A DNA stretch of 64,000 nucleotides from Leptasterias polaris. Lineage: Eukaryota; Echinodermata; Asteroidea; Forcipulatida; Asteriidae. Both the position numbers and the translations under genes were made by a program. Positions 1-10,850 of the stretch are shown here, piece by piece. Position 1 is the first letter of the stretch. Every line of letters begins with the position of its first letter. Location: contig JAZGTN010000064.1 of the NCBI GenBank assembly GCA_037783415.1, positions 3,335,001 to 3,399,000 of the forward strand, given 5' to 3'. The notes under the pieces are model-generated. The model worked only from the letters and a program-made list of their open reading frames with translations, did not search any database and was not told where the DNA came from.

Positions 1-511
1 TGTTACAAAGAAACATGACTGTAATTGAAAAGGAGACTTTGACTTAGATGTAGTGTTAGGATTACAGCGTTAATGCTTCCCGTCTTTAATCAAATCTTGT
101 GAAGACATCTTTGGCTCAGTGGCACGCGTTCCTTATTTGAACAAATTGTACTTTTTGTGATTTTATGAGCAGCTGGTAAAATTACTTTTTACGATGTTGT
201 TCCAACGGTAATGGTTTGGCCCCCAAATTTTTAGTTAGAAAATATGTATTTTTGGTAGACTAATTTGTTACTTCTTCATCTAAGGTATCCATGGGATTAA
301 TGACAGGTGATAGCTGATAAAGTAGTTTTGAGGCAGTACTTGCATCATTATATTTCATTTAATTAACACACTCTATTTCAAACACACAGCCACACCTGTA
401 GCATCATTTTAGACTAGCTCAAAACCAGCCTGATGGAAGTATTTTTATGTTGCAATGTATCAAGGACACCTACCCTATTTATATAGTTAACAATCCCTAG
501 ATTACTAAAAC
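1..511. other. Unassigned AT-rich DNA
   Basis: No coding, RNA or repeat signal that I can support. Confidence 0.5.
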
Positions 512-1055
512 AGGTTTTCCCGGTCAAATTAAGCAAAAAGTAGTTCAGTTTCATTAAACTCGCATTTGAATTCCTAGTTCATTCAAACTATGGTTTGTCT
601 TGTCTTGTTTTTACTGCACAAACCGCCGCACTGGGCTATAAACGTTTATACTATATTGATTTAAACGTTTCTTCCAAGCTTATATTGCATTCAATTTCAT
701 TTTTGTGCAAACCTGATTTCGTACTTCTCATTCAGGTTCGTTTTAGTCATTCCATTTCATTTATATACATTCAAGACTACCCTTTCGCCATTCAGTTGAA
801 TTTCTCCTGCCTATTTACAATATTGATGAAAGTCGCGGGTTGGCCAGCCTCTTGCTGCTGGCTTGAAATCGAATGATCTTTGCGACCTAATGAATTTAGA
901 TGATCTAATTTGACTAGTGAATGCTTAAATGTTGAAATTAAATTACCCTATTTACTGTAAGTCGAATGCTCATGCAAAGTGTCTTCTTCATTTTCAAACG
1001 AAATTGGATAATCCAGGTGTAAAATTTTGAAAGTTGAAATTTGCCGGGAAAACCT
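512..1055. mobile_element. Non-autonomous TIR element, AGGTTTTCCCGG ends
   Basis: The left end reads AGGTTTTCCCGGTCAAATT and the right end is its near reverse complement, AAATTTGCCGGGAAAACCT. The outer 12 bases pair perfectly. The 544-bp interior has no credible ORF and carries several CATTCA-like motifs. A second element with similar ends lies at 27651-28056, which supports a real family. The superfamily is not assigned and no clear target-site duplication was seen. Confidence 0.5.
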
Positions 1056-1475
1056 ATTAATGATGTAATTATTTCTGAAAACATTCTTCAAATCCTCGAT
1101 GTTATTACGGTTTGGTCGCATTACCACAATGTGAAATAGTTTGTGGATAGTCTAGTATAGTCAGAGTTGAACATGGGGATAACTCAATGATGATTGGGGT
1201 CGGTGAAGCCAGTATACAAGCTGCTCTATTTTTGTCCCACTCTGAGCACTGCGTTGGGGTGCATGATTTTTGCCCCCCTGGCAAAAAATGATTCATAATC
1301 ACCATGATCGACTAGATTGTGCCCGAAAGCAAACTTTAACTGATTTTTTTCTGTGCAAAAGAAGTAGCTCGGGTGTACCGGGAACCTATGAGAATGACCC
1401 GATGTATTTGCCGAAGGGACATTTTTACAATTATTATCTGGCATGCAACTTGTCCCCGAAGAAAACGAATGACCT
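1056..1475. other. Unassigned spacer
   Basis: Only short overlapping ORFs without recognisable domains; nothing supported. Confidence 0.4.
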
Positions 1476-1670
1476 GGGCCCTATTTTATGGAGCTGCTTA
1501 CGAACAAAAAATAGCTAAGCACAACATACTTACGCTTACCAGAATAACGACTACCAGCCAACCTAACATGTCTCATGTACGATTTTTGACTGGTATCCTT
1601 CTCATTTCCGACAAGCAACAAATTATTAAGCAATATTTTCTGCATAAAGCAGCTCTTTGAAATTCGGCCC
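1476..1670. mobile_element. Short MITE, GGGCCC...GAGCTGCTTA family
   Basis: It begins GGGCCCTATTTTATGGAGCT and ends with the degraded inverse (AGCAGCTCTTTGAAATTCGG then CCC). The ~195-bp interior is non-coding, with GCTTAC and TTAAGCA motifs. The same family is seen at 31951-32140. I recall this family as common in sea-star DNA, but that was not searched. Confidence 0.65.
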
Positions 1671-2524
1671 TAGAAACAGCCACACAAAGGGTTCGGCTTG
1701 TACCTTTCAGCTTACAGTTCTTGTGACAGTAAAGTATTAAAGATTATTCAACTCGTTCGTTTGTCAGATAAAATAGCATTACAGTAATCAATTAATATAG
1801 TTTACCCAGTTGTGAACATTTCATAACAGTTTGTCACTAATAACCGCAAGGTCTATTTAGAAAAGATTTACTTTAGACAAAGAACATAACGGGTACTTGT
1901 CGGGGAAAATAGGTGAATTTCAATCCGAAGTTCGTACACGAGTACCAATTTTTTAAAGCACTTTTTGTCTGAAATTATTTCAAAGTTTAGGAATTACCAT
2001 TGGAAGACCCCCCATTTAGTCATGTTTATGTTTCAAGTTTAATAATAATATTTATTCATGACAAGCAAACACTTCACAAGTATACATATACAAACAGTAA
2101 AATGCTTTTAAAAACTTACATTAAACAACAGTGGGATGCCCAGGAGAGCATAGAAGTAAACAAATTAACTGTCGCCAAAAGACTGTCTGGTGTGCACATT
2201 GAAAACTAGACCGTAATTTAATTGTTAAAAAGAATAAGAAAACAACAATATCAAGACATTGTCATAACTTTAATATTTTCCAGACATGGTAACTATTATA
2301 AATATTGTATTTTTTTGTAAGCAGGAAGTGTTTGCACGGCGTTATTGATAAGTTCCGCGTTCAGACAGACGATCGTCTTGCCATTCATCGCGTCATATGC
2401 CATTAAGATCTGTATCGTCTAAAAATATTGTCTTTCTTGTTCCACTGAAGGGGGAAAACATCTTCTGGTCTTGAAAAGGAACAGTAGCTGATGGCTTTAA
2501 TTTCTGTAATACAAGATTATGTTG
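1671..2524. other. Unassigned AT-rich DNA
   Basis: Contains simple A/T-rich runs around 2040-2100; no feature supported. Confidence 0.4.
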
Positions 2525-2660
2525 CGGATCAGGTTGGCTCAGTGTTTTTCCCCCTGTCTTTCACCTCTGTGGACCCCAGTTCGAATCCCGCCTTAGACTG
2601 GTTCAGTACCTATGATTGCGTGGTTTTTGTCAATTGAATTTTTCATCCCACATCTACAAA
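2525..2660 (+). repeat. tRNA-like SINE fragment
   Basis: A tRNA-like head has an A-box-like GGTTGGCTCAGTG at about 2532 and a strong Pol III B-box match, GTTCGAATCCC, at about 2580. A non-tRNA body follows. The anticodon arm is degraded, so this is a retroposed relic and not a functional tRNA. Confidence 0.5.
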
Positions 2661-5150
2661 TGAACATTTTTTTTCTCGTTTTCTGTGCATCCTGTTATTT
2701 GCGTTAAATGCAACGGAAAAATAATGAAAACACAAAAATATAAAAAAGTTAACAGATTGTCGTCGTTGTCAACTTAGATATGTTTTTTATTTTTTAATTT
2801 TTTATTTTTTTAATGAGCTTATTTTGATTCCGATCACCAAAATAAGAACTGGATGCGGGTGGACAAGTGACAGGTATGTCTCAGTTCAATTTATATTGGG
2901 TATATGCCGGTACTGGTAAAACGTTTAGCAAGCGTAGTAAAATTTCAATTCTGATCATACTCGTACGCAGACGACTTATTTTGATCACAGGTACTGTCAG
3001 TAGTATACATAGTCGACCAGAGTTGATCAAAACTAGAAATTGTGGGATTGCATGAACATCTCGTTTAAACCCAATGAGACAAGTACTCATAGAATCGAGA
3101 ACACGAGTCGGGAGAAGAAAATAAGCCATCAAGTAAAAAGGAAGGAAGGGGCAAAATACTGGCAAGTCAGGAAAACCTGATATCGACTGAAAATGTAATT
3201 TTATAATTTAATTGAATGTTGGAGAAGATTCGTGAAAATTACTTGAAAAACAGACTTTGAGGAAGGGGGAAGGGCTTTGTCAACTTGACATTCCATGTTG
3301 AAGGAACATGGTACACTAATCTGTACAGACTGAATATTACTGGTATTTTCCTTTAAAGCTTCGAGCTCCTTGCGCTTTGGTGTCAACATCCGATCTTAGT
3401 CCAATGGCAGGGATACAAAAATAGATCCAGATGCCATGTTTTATTCATAAACTTCGCTGGACAAAATAAACGCTTAATACATTCACCTCGTCCCAAAACA
3501 CCAGCGCCAAAAAGTGCATCGCGCTCCCGCAATACGGTTGCTGAAATCATCCTTCCTCCGTGGCCCTTAAGGCAAACAGGCGAACGATGACCCAGAGTCG
3601 AGACTCTAGAAGAACATAAAGTGAAAAAAACTCCGCAGCACACAACTGATCCAAAATAATCCGGTCCCCCCATTGTGCACCTCGCCTACACAACACCGGG
3701 GACTGCGCTGAATAGAAACCAAGTTGGGGACTGTAGGCGTCACCGAAGTAGGTGTTCACCTGTACTGCTGTCTGTTTGCGTCTTTGGTTGCCATCATAGA
3801 GGAAATAGTGGGCCACTTGATGCCGTAGGTCCTCCATCCAAACCGAACCCGGATCCGACGGCTATTTGACGCCAAGGATCACTGTCGACCCATATGATTC
3901 CGTCAACGAATCCGCACTAATTGACGCATGAGCTCCCGACGTCTTCATTGACTGCAAAGCGACCTCTGTTGAAAATACAGCTGAGGGAAGGTAATTTTTT
4001 TGGAAATTTAAATGTCTTTACGTTGAAAGTGCAACCACAGTGTTTCTATTAGTCAATCCTGATTCATTCGTCCTTCGCGGTTATTACTCTCCAGCGTGTA
4101 ATAAACCATCCATTATTCCCACTGATTGTTTCAGCGCAACCAGACATGGCCGAACATCCGGCTGTTTGAAATTCAACGTAATAAAGTGCTCCAATTTAAA
4201 CGGTAATTTTTGTTATTTGACTCCGCATTTTTTCACATTTCTTACGACCAAAGCCATTTTTATAAAACAATCGACGGCTGCCTGACTCGTCTGGCTACTT
4301 ATTCCTTAACGGGGAATGGTAAACGCTTTTAAAATGTCTCCGCGGCCTTCGAGATTGATGAATCGGTAACCAGACACGACTAAACGCCCTAACAAATTTA
4401 GTAGCTGTTAAAGTTGACTGTATCTAATTACAAATTGTTGCGTAATCCGACACAGAGAGTACCAATTGAATCCGTTTTCTGATTAGCGTCAGTGATAATC
4501 CTGAAAGATAGTGCCTCAATTATTTTGTAATTATGTATTCACAGGGAATTGTATTTTCTTAATGATTGGCTTCACCCTGGGAATAAGTCAAATAGTTATT
4601 TAAGTATACCTATTACGAATGTGTAGGCCTATGGGAGTTTCTGTTTTTCTCTTCATTCAATGTTTTCCACTTGGGAAATTAAATATGGAGTTATTGGAAA
4701 AGACTGGGATGTTGAATTGAATTTAAATTGACTTGGATCAATAACCTGAACAGCATTTTGCTTTTATGGCTAGCTCGGAAGCGAACCGCTTTATCGCCCT
4801 GTTGCACCCATCGAAGGCAGCCATTTTGTTGTGTTAGCCAATCGCAAAACGATGACGTAATATGCAGCCCAACCATTGCACAGATATTCTTGTTATTCTT
4901 GAGTGAGCCTTTATGTGTTATTCCCTCTATACAATTGGTTGGAAACGAGTACCATACTCGTCATGGTAACCTGACTATAGTCTGGGTGTTTGCCGTTGAA
5001 CTTCGCTTTCAGATTTATTTGCGCTGTTTATTACTTTTTATTCTTTTTCAAGTAATAAACCATAAGAAGACTCTATTCTTGAAACTTGATCTCATCCGAG
5101 TATAGACAGCAATCTTGACTCCTTAACTTTGACACTAAATTACTCAGGCT
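2661..5150. other. Unassigned DNA between SINE relic and LINE
   Basis: I find no gene I can defend here. A minus-strand ORF at 3547-3837 has fairly protein-like composition but no recognisable family, and it is listed under findings. Other ORFs are short and overlap on both strands. Confidence 0.4.
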
Positions 5151-5484
5151 GGCTGCTCAGTTGTATTAAAATAACTTTGTTATGTTGTCAATGTCTCTCT
5201 TAAAACTGGTGTTATTCCGGATGATTGGAAATTTGCTCGTACTAGTCCCCTTCCCCAATTTACAAGGTTAAGGGTTGTAAAAAAAGACCATGGGTAACTA
5301 TAGGCCTATCTCAGTTGTTTGTCATATTAATGTTGATCAATTTGCTTTCCTTAAAAAACATTCCACCCACACTAGTCTTCATCGTGTAATTGATGGTTTT
5401 TATGAACATGAATTTATTGGGTCTTGTTTTTCTCGATATATCCAAGTGCTTTGATACTACTGATCATGATTTATTACTTTTTAA

Positions 5485-5838
5485 AGGCACTGTACACTCA
5501 AAATATATATTAGCATAAAACTTACTTGGTAACGAGCAACGGAGAGCTGTTGATAGTATAAAACATTGTGAGAAACGACTCCCTCTGAAGTAACGTAGTT
5601 TTTGAGAAAGAGGTAATTTCTCACTAAAATAATAAAACACTTCTGGCCAGAAGCCTTTTATTCCTATCTGAAAGCACACTAATTTGTACAACAAGGGTGT
5701 TTTTTCTTTCATCATTTTCTTGCAACTTCAATGACCAATTGAGTCCAAATGTTCACAGGCTTGTTATTTTATGCATATGTTGGGATACACCAAGTGAGAA
5801 TACTGGTCTTTGACAATTACCAAACGTGTTCAGTGCCT
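5485..5838 (+). mobile_element. TTAA-flanked MITE inserted in LINE (copy A)
   Basis: A 354-bp element with ends AGGCACTGTACACTC and GTGTTCAGTGCCT, flanked by TTAA at 5481-5484 and 5839-5842. Removing the element plus one TTAA restores the LINE reading frame across the junction. It has an internal near-palindrome around 5630-5662 (ACTTCTGGCCAGAAG). TTAA targets are typical of piggyBac-type transposition, but the ends do not start with the usual CCC, so the superfamily is left open. Confidence 0.85.
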
Positions 5839-6403
5839 TTAAATTAGATAAACATGGTATCTGTGACATTGAACAAAAATGGTTCAGGAGCTATCTCTCT
5901 AAAACAAAACAAGTTGTTCGCTGCAATAGAGTAACTTCTCGGCCTAATGAAATTTATACTGTTGGTGTCCCTCAAGGTAGCGTTCTTGGGTCTATCCTTT
6001 CCTTAATCTTCATTAATGACATTACTCTATGAATTCCAAAATGTACCTGTAATATGTTTGCTGATGATGTAGTCATTTATAACAGGGAAGAATGTTACTG
6101 ATATTAACGAAGTGTTGCAATCTAATATTGATAGTATCAGTGCATGGTATGAATGTAACCGTCTTCGCATTAATACAGAGAAGACTAAAACTATGATTTT
6201 AAAATGTTCTCGTACCAATGAAGATAATTTAAATGTTTTTTATTTTTTTTTATTAAGGACACCCCTCTCGAACAGGTGGAAAGAGTCAGGTACTTAGGGG
6301 TTGAAGTTGATGTAAATCTCACCTGAGATTCGCATGTCAGAAATGTATGTAAATTGGTTGCTTTTAAGATTTACTCTCTCAGTAGACTCAGACACACCAT
6401 TAA

Positions 6404-6761
6404 AGGCCATGTTTGGTAATTATCAAAGACCAGTATTGTCACTCGGAGTATCCCAACATATGCATAAAATAACAAACCTGTGAAAATTTGGGCTGAATCG
6501 GTCATCGAAGTTGCAAGAAAATAAAGAAAGAAAAAACACCCTTGTTGCACAATTTTGTGTGCTTTCAGATGCTAATAAAAGGCTTCATGCATGAAGTCTT
6601 TTATTATTTTAGTGAGAAGTTACCTCTTTCTCAAAAACTACGTTACTTCAGAGGGAGTGGTTTCTCACAATGTTTTATACTATCAACAGCTCTCCGTTGC
6701 TGGTTACCAAGTAAGTTGTTATGCTAATATTTTGAGTAATTACCAAACGTGTTCAGTGCCT
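6404..6761 (-). mobile_element. TTAA-flanked MITE inserted in LINE (copy B, inverted)
   Basis: A 358-bp member of the same family as the element at 5485-5838, in the opposite orientation. Shared blocks include GAGAGCTGTTGATAGTATAA, GTGAGAAAC and TTATTTTATGCATATGTTGG read on the minus strand. The flanks are ATTAAA on the left and TTTAAC on the right, so the only shared target is TTAA. It also has an internal hairpin (AGGCTTCATGCATGAAGTCT at about 6581-6600). The interrupted LINE codons read through when it is removed. Confidence 0.85.
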
Positions 6762-7276
6762 TTAACAAAAGGTTACTCAACACTCTGTACAAAACAACCA
6801 TTCACAACTATGTTTTGACTACGCTAGTTCTGTCTGGGGATTCTTCTTTGAAAAACAAAAAGGCCCTTCTCAGACTACAACAAAAAGAGCTGCTAGGATT
6901 GTTGCTGATGATTTTGATTGTGTCAACTCTTCTTGGCAGACCTTTGTCAAGAGAAGTGATTTTTACTTAGCCTGTATATGTACAAATGTAATCATGGGCT
7001 AGCACCTGATCGTCTTTGTGACAACATTGAAATGTATTTTGATAGGCACGGCTTCAATACAAGGAATGCCGATTCTCTCAATGTTGTTGTTCCCAAGCCA
7101 AATGTTTAATGCTTTGAACAAGCCCTCTGTTATGCTGGTGCTACTGTTTGGAACAAAATACCTACTCATGTCCGGAATGCCTCCTCTATTGGTAGCTTTA
7201 AAAGCATGTACAAGAATGTGTATTTTTTGTGTTTTGTGTATTTTTCCTTTCCATATTCCACTATGGTGTTTCCATA

Positions 7277-7396
7277 AGCCTTTTTGAGTTATGGCGGACA
7301 CAATGCTTCAACACTATTTGGTTTGGGTAAATTTGTCTGTATACACCCAAACTAAACAGTGTACTCCTATAGTGTCCGCCATATCTCAAAAAGGCT
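7277..7396. mobile_element. 120-bp foldback MITE
   Basis: The outer ~25 bases are near-perfect inverted repeats: AGCCTTTTTGAGTTATGGCG on the left, and CGCCATATCTCAAAAAGGCT on the right. The flanks are TA on both sides, consistent with a TA target. It lies in the 3' region of the LINE. A transcript through it would form a long hairpin. Confidence 0.75.
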
Positions 7397-7563
7397 AATG
7401 GTTTGGTATTTTTTCTAGTTTGTTGCTTGTTTTTATTTTTTTAACAGGACGATGATGTAAAACAGCCTTTGAGCTGGTTTTTGTATCCTGTATATGAGTA
7501 TGTTTTAATAAAAAAATAATAAATAAGTAAAACTGAGTGTGTAAAATGTTAAATGGACAAATT

Positions 7564-7634
7564 GACTAGAGCGGGATTTGAACCTGCGACCTCCGGATTA
7601 ACACGCTGGCGTGCTACCAACTGATCTCTAGCCC
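7564..7634 (-). repeat. tRNA-like SINE head or tRNA pseudogene (Asn-like)
   Basis: The minus strand reads as a tRNA-like unit. Acceptor arms GGCTAGA and TCTAGTC pair with one G-T. An A-box-like AGTTGGTAGCAC and a B-box-like GGTTCAAATCC are present. The anticodon loop would be TGTTAAT (GTT, Asn). The D stem and anticodon stem do not pair well and the T stem has a mismatch, so a functional tRNA is unlikely. It lies directly between two LINE 3' ends. Confidence 0.6.
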
Positions 7635-7639
7635 TTATT

Positions 7640-8590
7640 TTGTCAATATCTTTTTTTTTCGGGGGTTGCCAGTCGGAAGCAATTTGGGTTTTTTCTGTTC
7701 AACTCAAAGTAACTTTATTCTTGAAATAACACATAATAAAACTTTGGAAAATTTCATCGCAGAGCCAGATGTTTTCAAAAGCAAGATATTAAAAAGTAAA
7801 AAAAAAGTGCTCACAAATCCTCTGAGGATAAATTACATTAGAATTATAATTTTTTATTGTCCGCATCATAAAAATACAGAAATTTGGTTTCCATTGTATT
7901 GGCACAGAATAAAACATTCATTTAGTTAAAAACATTAATTTAGCAACGTAACACAGATAAAAAGGACATAAATATAAACAAAATAAATAAATAAATAAAT
8001 AAAACATCCACTAAAATAGGAGCACATTTACAAAGTTGTCCAATGAAAGGGAAAACCGGCAGTTAACAAACCTATTAAGTATAAGTACACCCTATTTACG
8101 TACAGCTGATGCGTTAAATAAATGAATGGAGTTGGGGACAAAGGATTTCCTGTATCGAGTAAGGTTTGTACGAGGAACACAAAGTCTAAGACCAGATCTA
8201 TTTTAAAAAAGTAATTAAAAAGGGATGTGTAGGATCGGATATAATCATATGTACTTTAGATATTGCACGTTCAGAAAATATGTTGTCAAAAGTAGGCAAA
8301 GTGAGGCCTATGGAGCGCTGGGCCCTTTTACGGACGCGCTCAAACCGTTCCTCATTTTGCTGTGAAAGTGAACCATACACACTGACTATGTTAAAAGTAA
8401 CAATACTCTGTATTACAGATTGATAAAATAAATGTAAAATCGTTCTGTCAACATTGAACTGCTTCAGCTTTCGAAGGAAAAACATCCGTTGCATGGCCTT
8501 GCCAAAAACGACTTGAGTGTTTTTATTCCAGTTAAGTTTATCATCGATTACAGTACCAAGACATCTCAGGCCTTGTAGTATACCCATTAC
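7640..8590 (-). pseudogene. LINE pol C-terminus, 5'-truncated
   Basis: The coding part (about 8590 to 8092, minus strand) shows the block after the RT palm: LGTVIDDKLNWNKNT, RMFFLRKLKQFNVDRTIL, LFYQSVIQSIVTF, RFERVRKRAQRSIG, then after a frameshift near 8202, GLRLCVPRTNLTRYRKSFVP and a stop at 8092-8094. This is the typical tail of a Jockey/CR1/L2/Rex-type LINE protein. Bases 7640-8091 look like its 3' untranslated region, with an (AAAT)n stretch near 7980. The catalytic motifs are absent by truncation. It is a different family from the LINE at 5160-7530. Confidence 0.85.
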
Positions 8591-9319
8591 GTCAAAGCTT
8601 TATAAAAGCATTCCTCCATATTTTTAAAACAATGGAAAACGTTAAAGAGTTTCTAGTTACCACAGAAATTGCAAAGTAACTTACTTGCCTGCCAGAAAAT
8701 GCCCTTGTGGTGTTGGTCTGCGCTCTTTATGTAAACAATAGGCGTATGCATATTCCTTGCAATGATAGCGCAGTGGCTGTAAACTTGAAATAGCCTTTTA
8801 CCAGTCTCCCCTTTAAAATTTCTTTTTCTCCCAGAGCGGACAGGGAGGGTGGTTCATTCTTTTGGTCGGCGCCTGCAGCACGCTCGCAGGCGTTCCAGCT
8901 TCACGCTGTCTAGCCTCTATAACAGGTTATACGAGAGCCGAGCATCTATGTCTAAAACGTGTACAGGGGCTTCCTCCTCAAGCGTGGGGGAACAAAATCG
9001 GCCTAAGACCCGTTCATTGATCGCCGCCCCGGGCAGGAGAGGAACGGTCTTCATCTGCATGATTTATTAACAGGGATTTCAATCAAGGTTTTACATAATT
9101 GAATCAGGGTTCACTTATTAGGTTTGAACTGACAATTCCAACTTACCAGGTTGGACATCATCTCATTATAGAATAGAGTAAATCATGCTACGTCTAGAGT
9201 TTGAGAGAAAAGAAAATGGAAACAGGCTCTGGTAAATTAAAGTTATTGTATGGTTACTTCATTGTTCCCATTTCAAATAAATCACAAAATGCGCCTAAAG
9301 ACTTTACAGATGGTAATAT
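8591..9319. other. Unassigned DNA
   Basis: No supported gene. A 73-residue plus-strand ORF at 8849-9070 is Ser/Arg-rich with no recognisable domain. Confidence 0.4.
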
Positions 9320-10105
9320 TTTGTGTTTTAAATTCAACCATGCTGTTTTTTGTTTTTTGTTTTTACAATGTATTTTTTTAAATTTTGTATTTGTATTTTA
9401 TTTTATTCCGAAACTGGAACAAACCCCATAACCCTGGGGAGGGTAACATCAGTATAATAATAAATAACAATTAGTGAAGAAGTCGTACGGAAAGCTAGGA
9501 GTGTTAACTTTAGAACAAAAAACAAACATTGGTTAAACCTAATCACACAATTTGTTTTTCTTTTAAAACAGTAAATAAACAATATATATTTGGCAACGCA
9601 ATTAATAATAGCTTCATCGTGATGGTCCATCAAAAATTTAAATCTATCTCCCCTACCAAGAATTTCAAAGTCGTTGTATTGATTAATAGAGTCTAACATA
9701 ATATTCCTAAGGTCGTTGTATAATGGGCAAACTAGCAGAAAATGGATTTCTGTTTCAACATCAAGGTGACAATGCTGACAAATTCTTTGGCTTGATTCTA
9801 ACCCAATGTACCTTCCTATTTCAATAAGTAGTTTGTGTGAAGAGCATCTGAAACGGGCCAAAGAATGGCGATAAGAGGGTTTATTAACACAGTGTAAATA
9901 TAACTCAAACTCAAACTGGGTTTTGAAGATACGGTATGTCCTGAGCTTATTCTTTTGGCCAGGTTTAGTTCTACGGTCATTGTGCAATCTATTATACCAG
10001 TTAGAAATAAACACATTACATTGTTGAACAAAAGTATGTTTCACATTCCTTTGGTTATAATAGATAGCCCAGATATGTTCTCTGGCACATTACAAGAGAC
10101 AGAAT
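9320..10105 (-). pseudogene. LINE ORF C-terminal fragment with CCHC-like zf-RVT region
   Basis: An uninterrupted minus-strand reading frame runs from about 10098 to 9403 (more than 213 residues). It contains FISNWYNRL, KNKLRTYRIFKTQFEFELYL, YRHSLARFRCSSHKLLIEIG, GRYIG and a metal-binding-like ICQHC...EIHFLLVCPLYNDLR. The CX2C plus HX4C spacing with the following PLYNDLR is the hallmark of the zf-RVT region at the end of many LINE ORFs. No ATG fits the start; an upstream stop near 10100 suggests truncation or decay. A-rich sequence follows the stop, as expected for a LINE 3' end. It is relatively well preserved compared with the other LINEs here. Confidence 0.8.
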
Positions 10106-10254
10106 CAAAGTAAATTCTCAGCTTGAGAAATACAGATGGTTTTTAATAATCAGTTTAATAATCAGTATCGTTTTTCATTGTGGAATTGATGTTAGTTCAT
10201 ATGGTATGAAAGATCCCGTGCAGTTTGTTTGGATACACATAAGTAACGTTCGAT

Positions 10255-10850
10255 TCTTGTTCAGACCCTGGTTCAAATCCCGTTCGGACTCTGTTTCGAA
10301 TTCCCTTCTTACCCGGGTTCGAATCCCATTCAGGCCCTTGTTTCCAATCTTATTTGGACCTCGGTTCAAATTTAATTCAGACCCTGTTTCAAATCATGTT
10401 CATAACCTGTTTCGAATCCCGTTCAAACCCTGGTTTGAATCCTGTCCGGACCCTGGTTCAAATCCGGTTCAGACCCTGGTTCGAATCCCGTTCGGATCCT
10501 GTTTTGAATCTTGTTCGGATCTCGGTTCAAAATCTGTCCGAACCCTGTTTCAAATCATGTTCATACACTGGCTCGAATCCCGTTCGGACCTTGGTTTGAA
10601 TTTCGTTCGGACCCTGGTTTTGAATCTTGTTCGGACCTCGGCTCAAATTCCGTCTGAACCCTGTTTCAAATCATGTTCATACCCTGTTTCAAATCTCGTT
10701 CGGACCCAGTTTCGAATCCCGTAGGGGCCTTGGTTTGAATCCTGTACAGAGCCTGCTTCATATCCCGTTCAGTCCCTGCTTCGAATTCTGTTCGGACCCT
10801 GGTCCAAATCCCGTCCGGACCCTGTTTAAAATCTCGTTCGGACCAAAGCT
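10255..10850 (+). repeat. 23-bp minisatellite with Pol III B-box-like unit
   Basis: About 26 tandem copies of a 23-bp unit close to GGTTCGAATCCC + GTTCGGACCCT. Perfect GGTTCGAATCC (the B-box consensus) appears at about 10316 and 10479, with many one-base variants. The period is not a multiple of 3, so all three frames are open and show the same 23-residue repeat; these are not genes. Blocks ending CAAATCATGTTCAT recur at about 10381, 10542 and 10658 (7 and 5 units apart), showing higher-order duplication. Confidence 0.95.

Larger units (their letters stand above)
5160..7530 (+). pseudogene. Decayed LINE reverse transcriptase (CR1/L2-like), three times interrupted
   Basis: This is a broken non-LTR retrotransposon pol segment. 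Conserved blocks in order: GVIPDDWK (about 5208), DQFAFLKKHSTHTSLHRVID (about 5335), DISKCFDTTDHDLL (about 5440), GVPQGSVLGSILS (5964-6002), the catalytic FADD (6057-6068), then RLRINTEKTKTM, a YLGVEVDVNL block, RLQQK/KRAARIV (about 6870), HGFNTRNADSLNVVVPK (about 7045) and GATVWNKIPTHVRNASSIG (about 7138). In-frame stops (for example TGA at 6030) and several frameshifts make it dead. The endonuclease and 5' part are missing, as is usual for 5'-truncated LINEs. An A-rich tail lies near 7505-7535. The CR1/L2 assignment rests on motif style; another Jockey-group clade is possible. Confidence 0.9.

Noticed and set aside
4728..5105. 125-codon plus-strand ORF
   Set aside because: Composition (Leu/Ile/Phe/Cys-rich, no domain) fits random AT-rich sequence, and a same-region minus-strand ORF exists.
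7564..7634. Functional tRNA-Asn
   Set aside because: D and anticodon stems do not pair properly; better explained as a SINE head or pseudogene.
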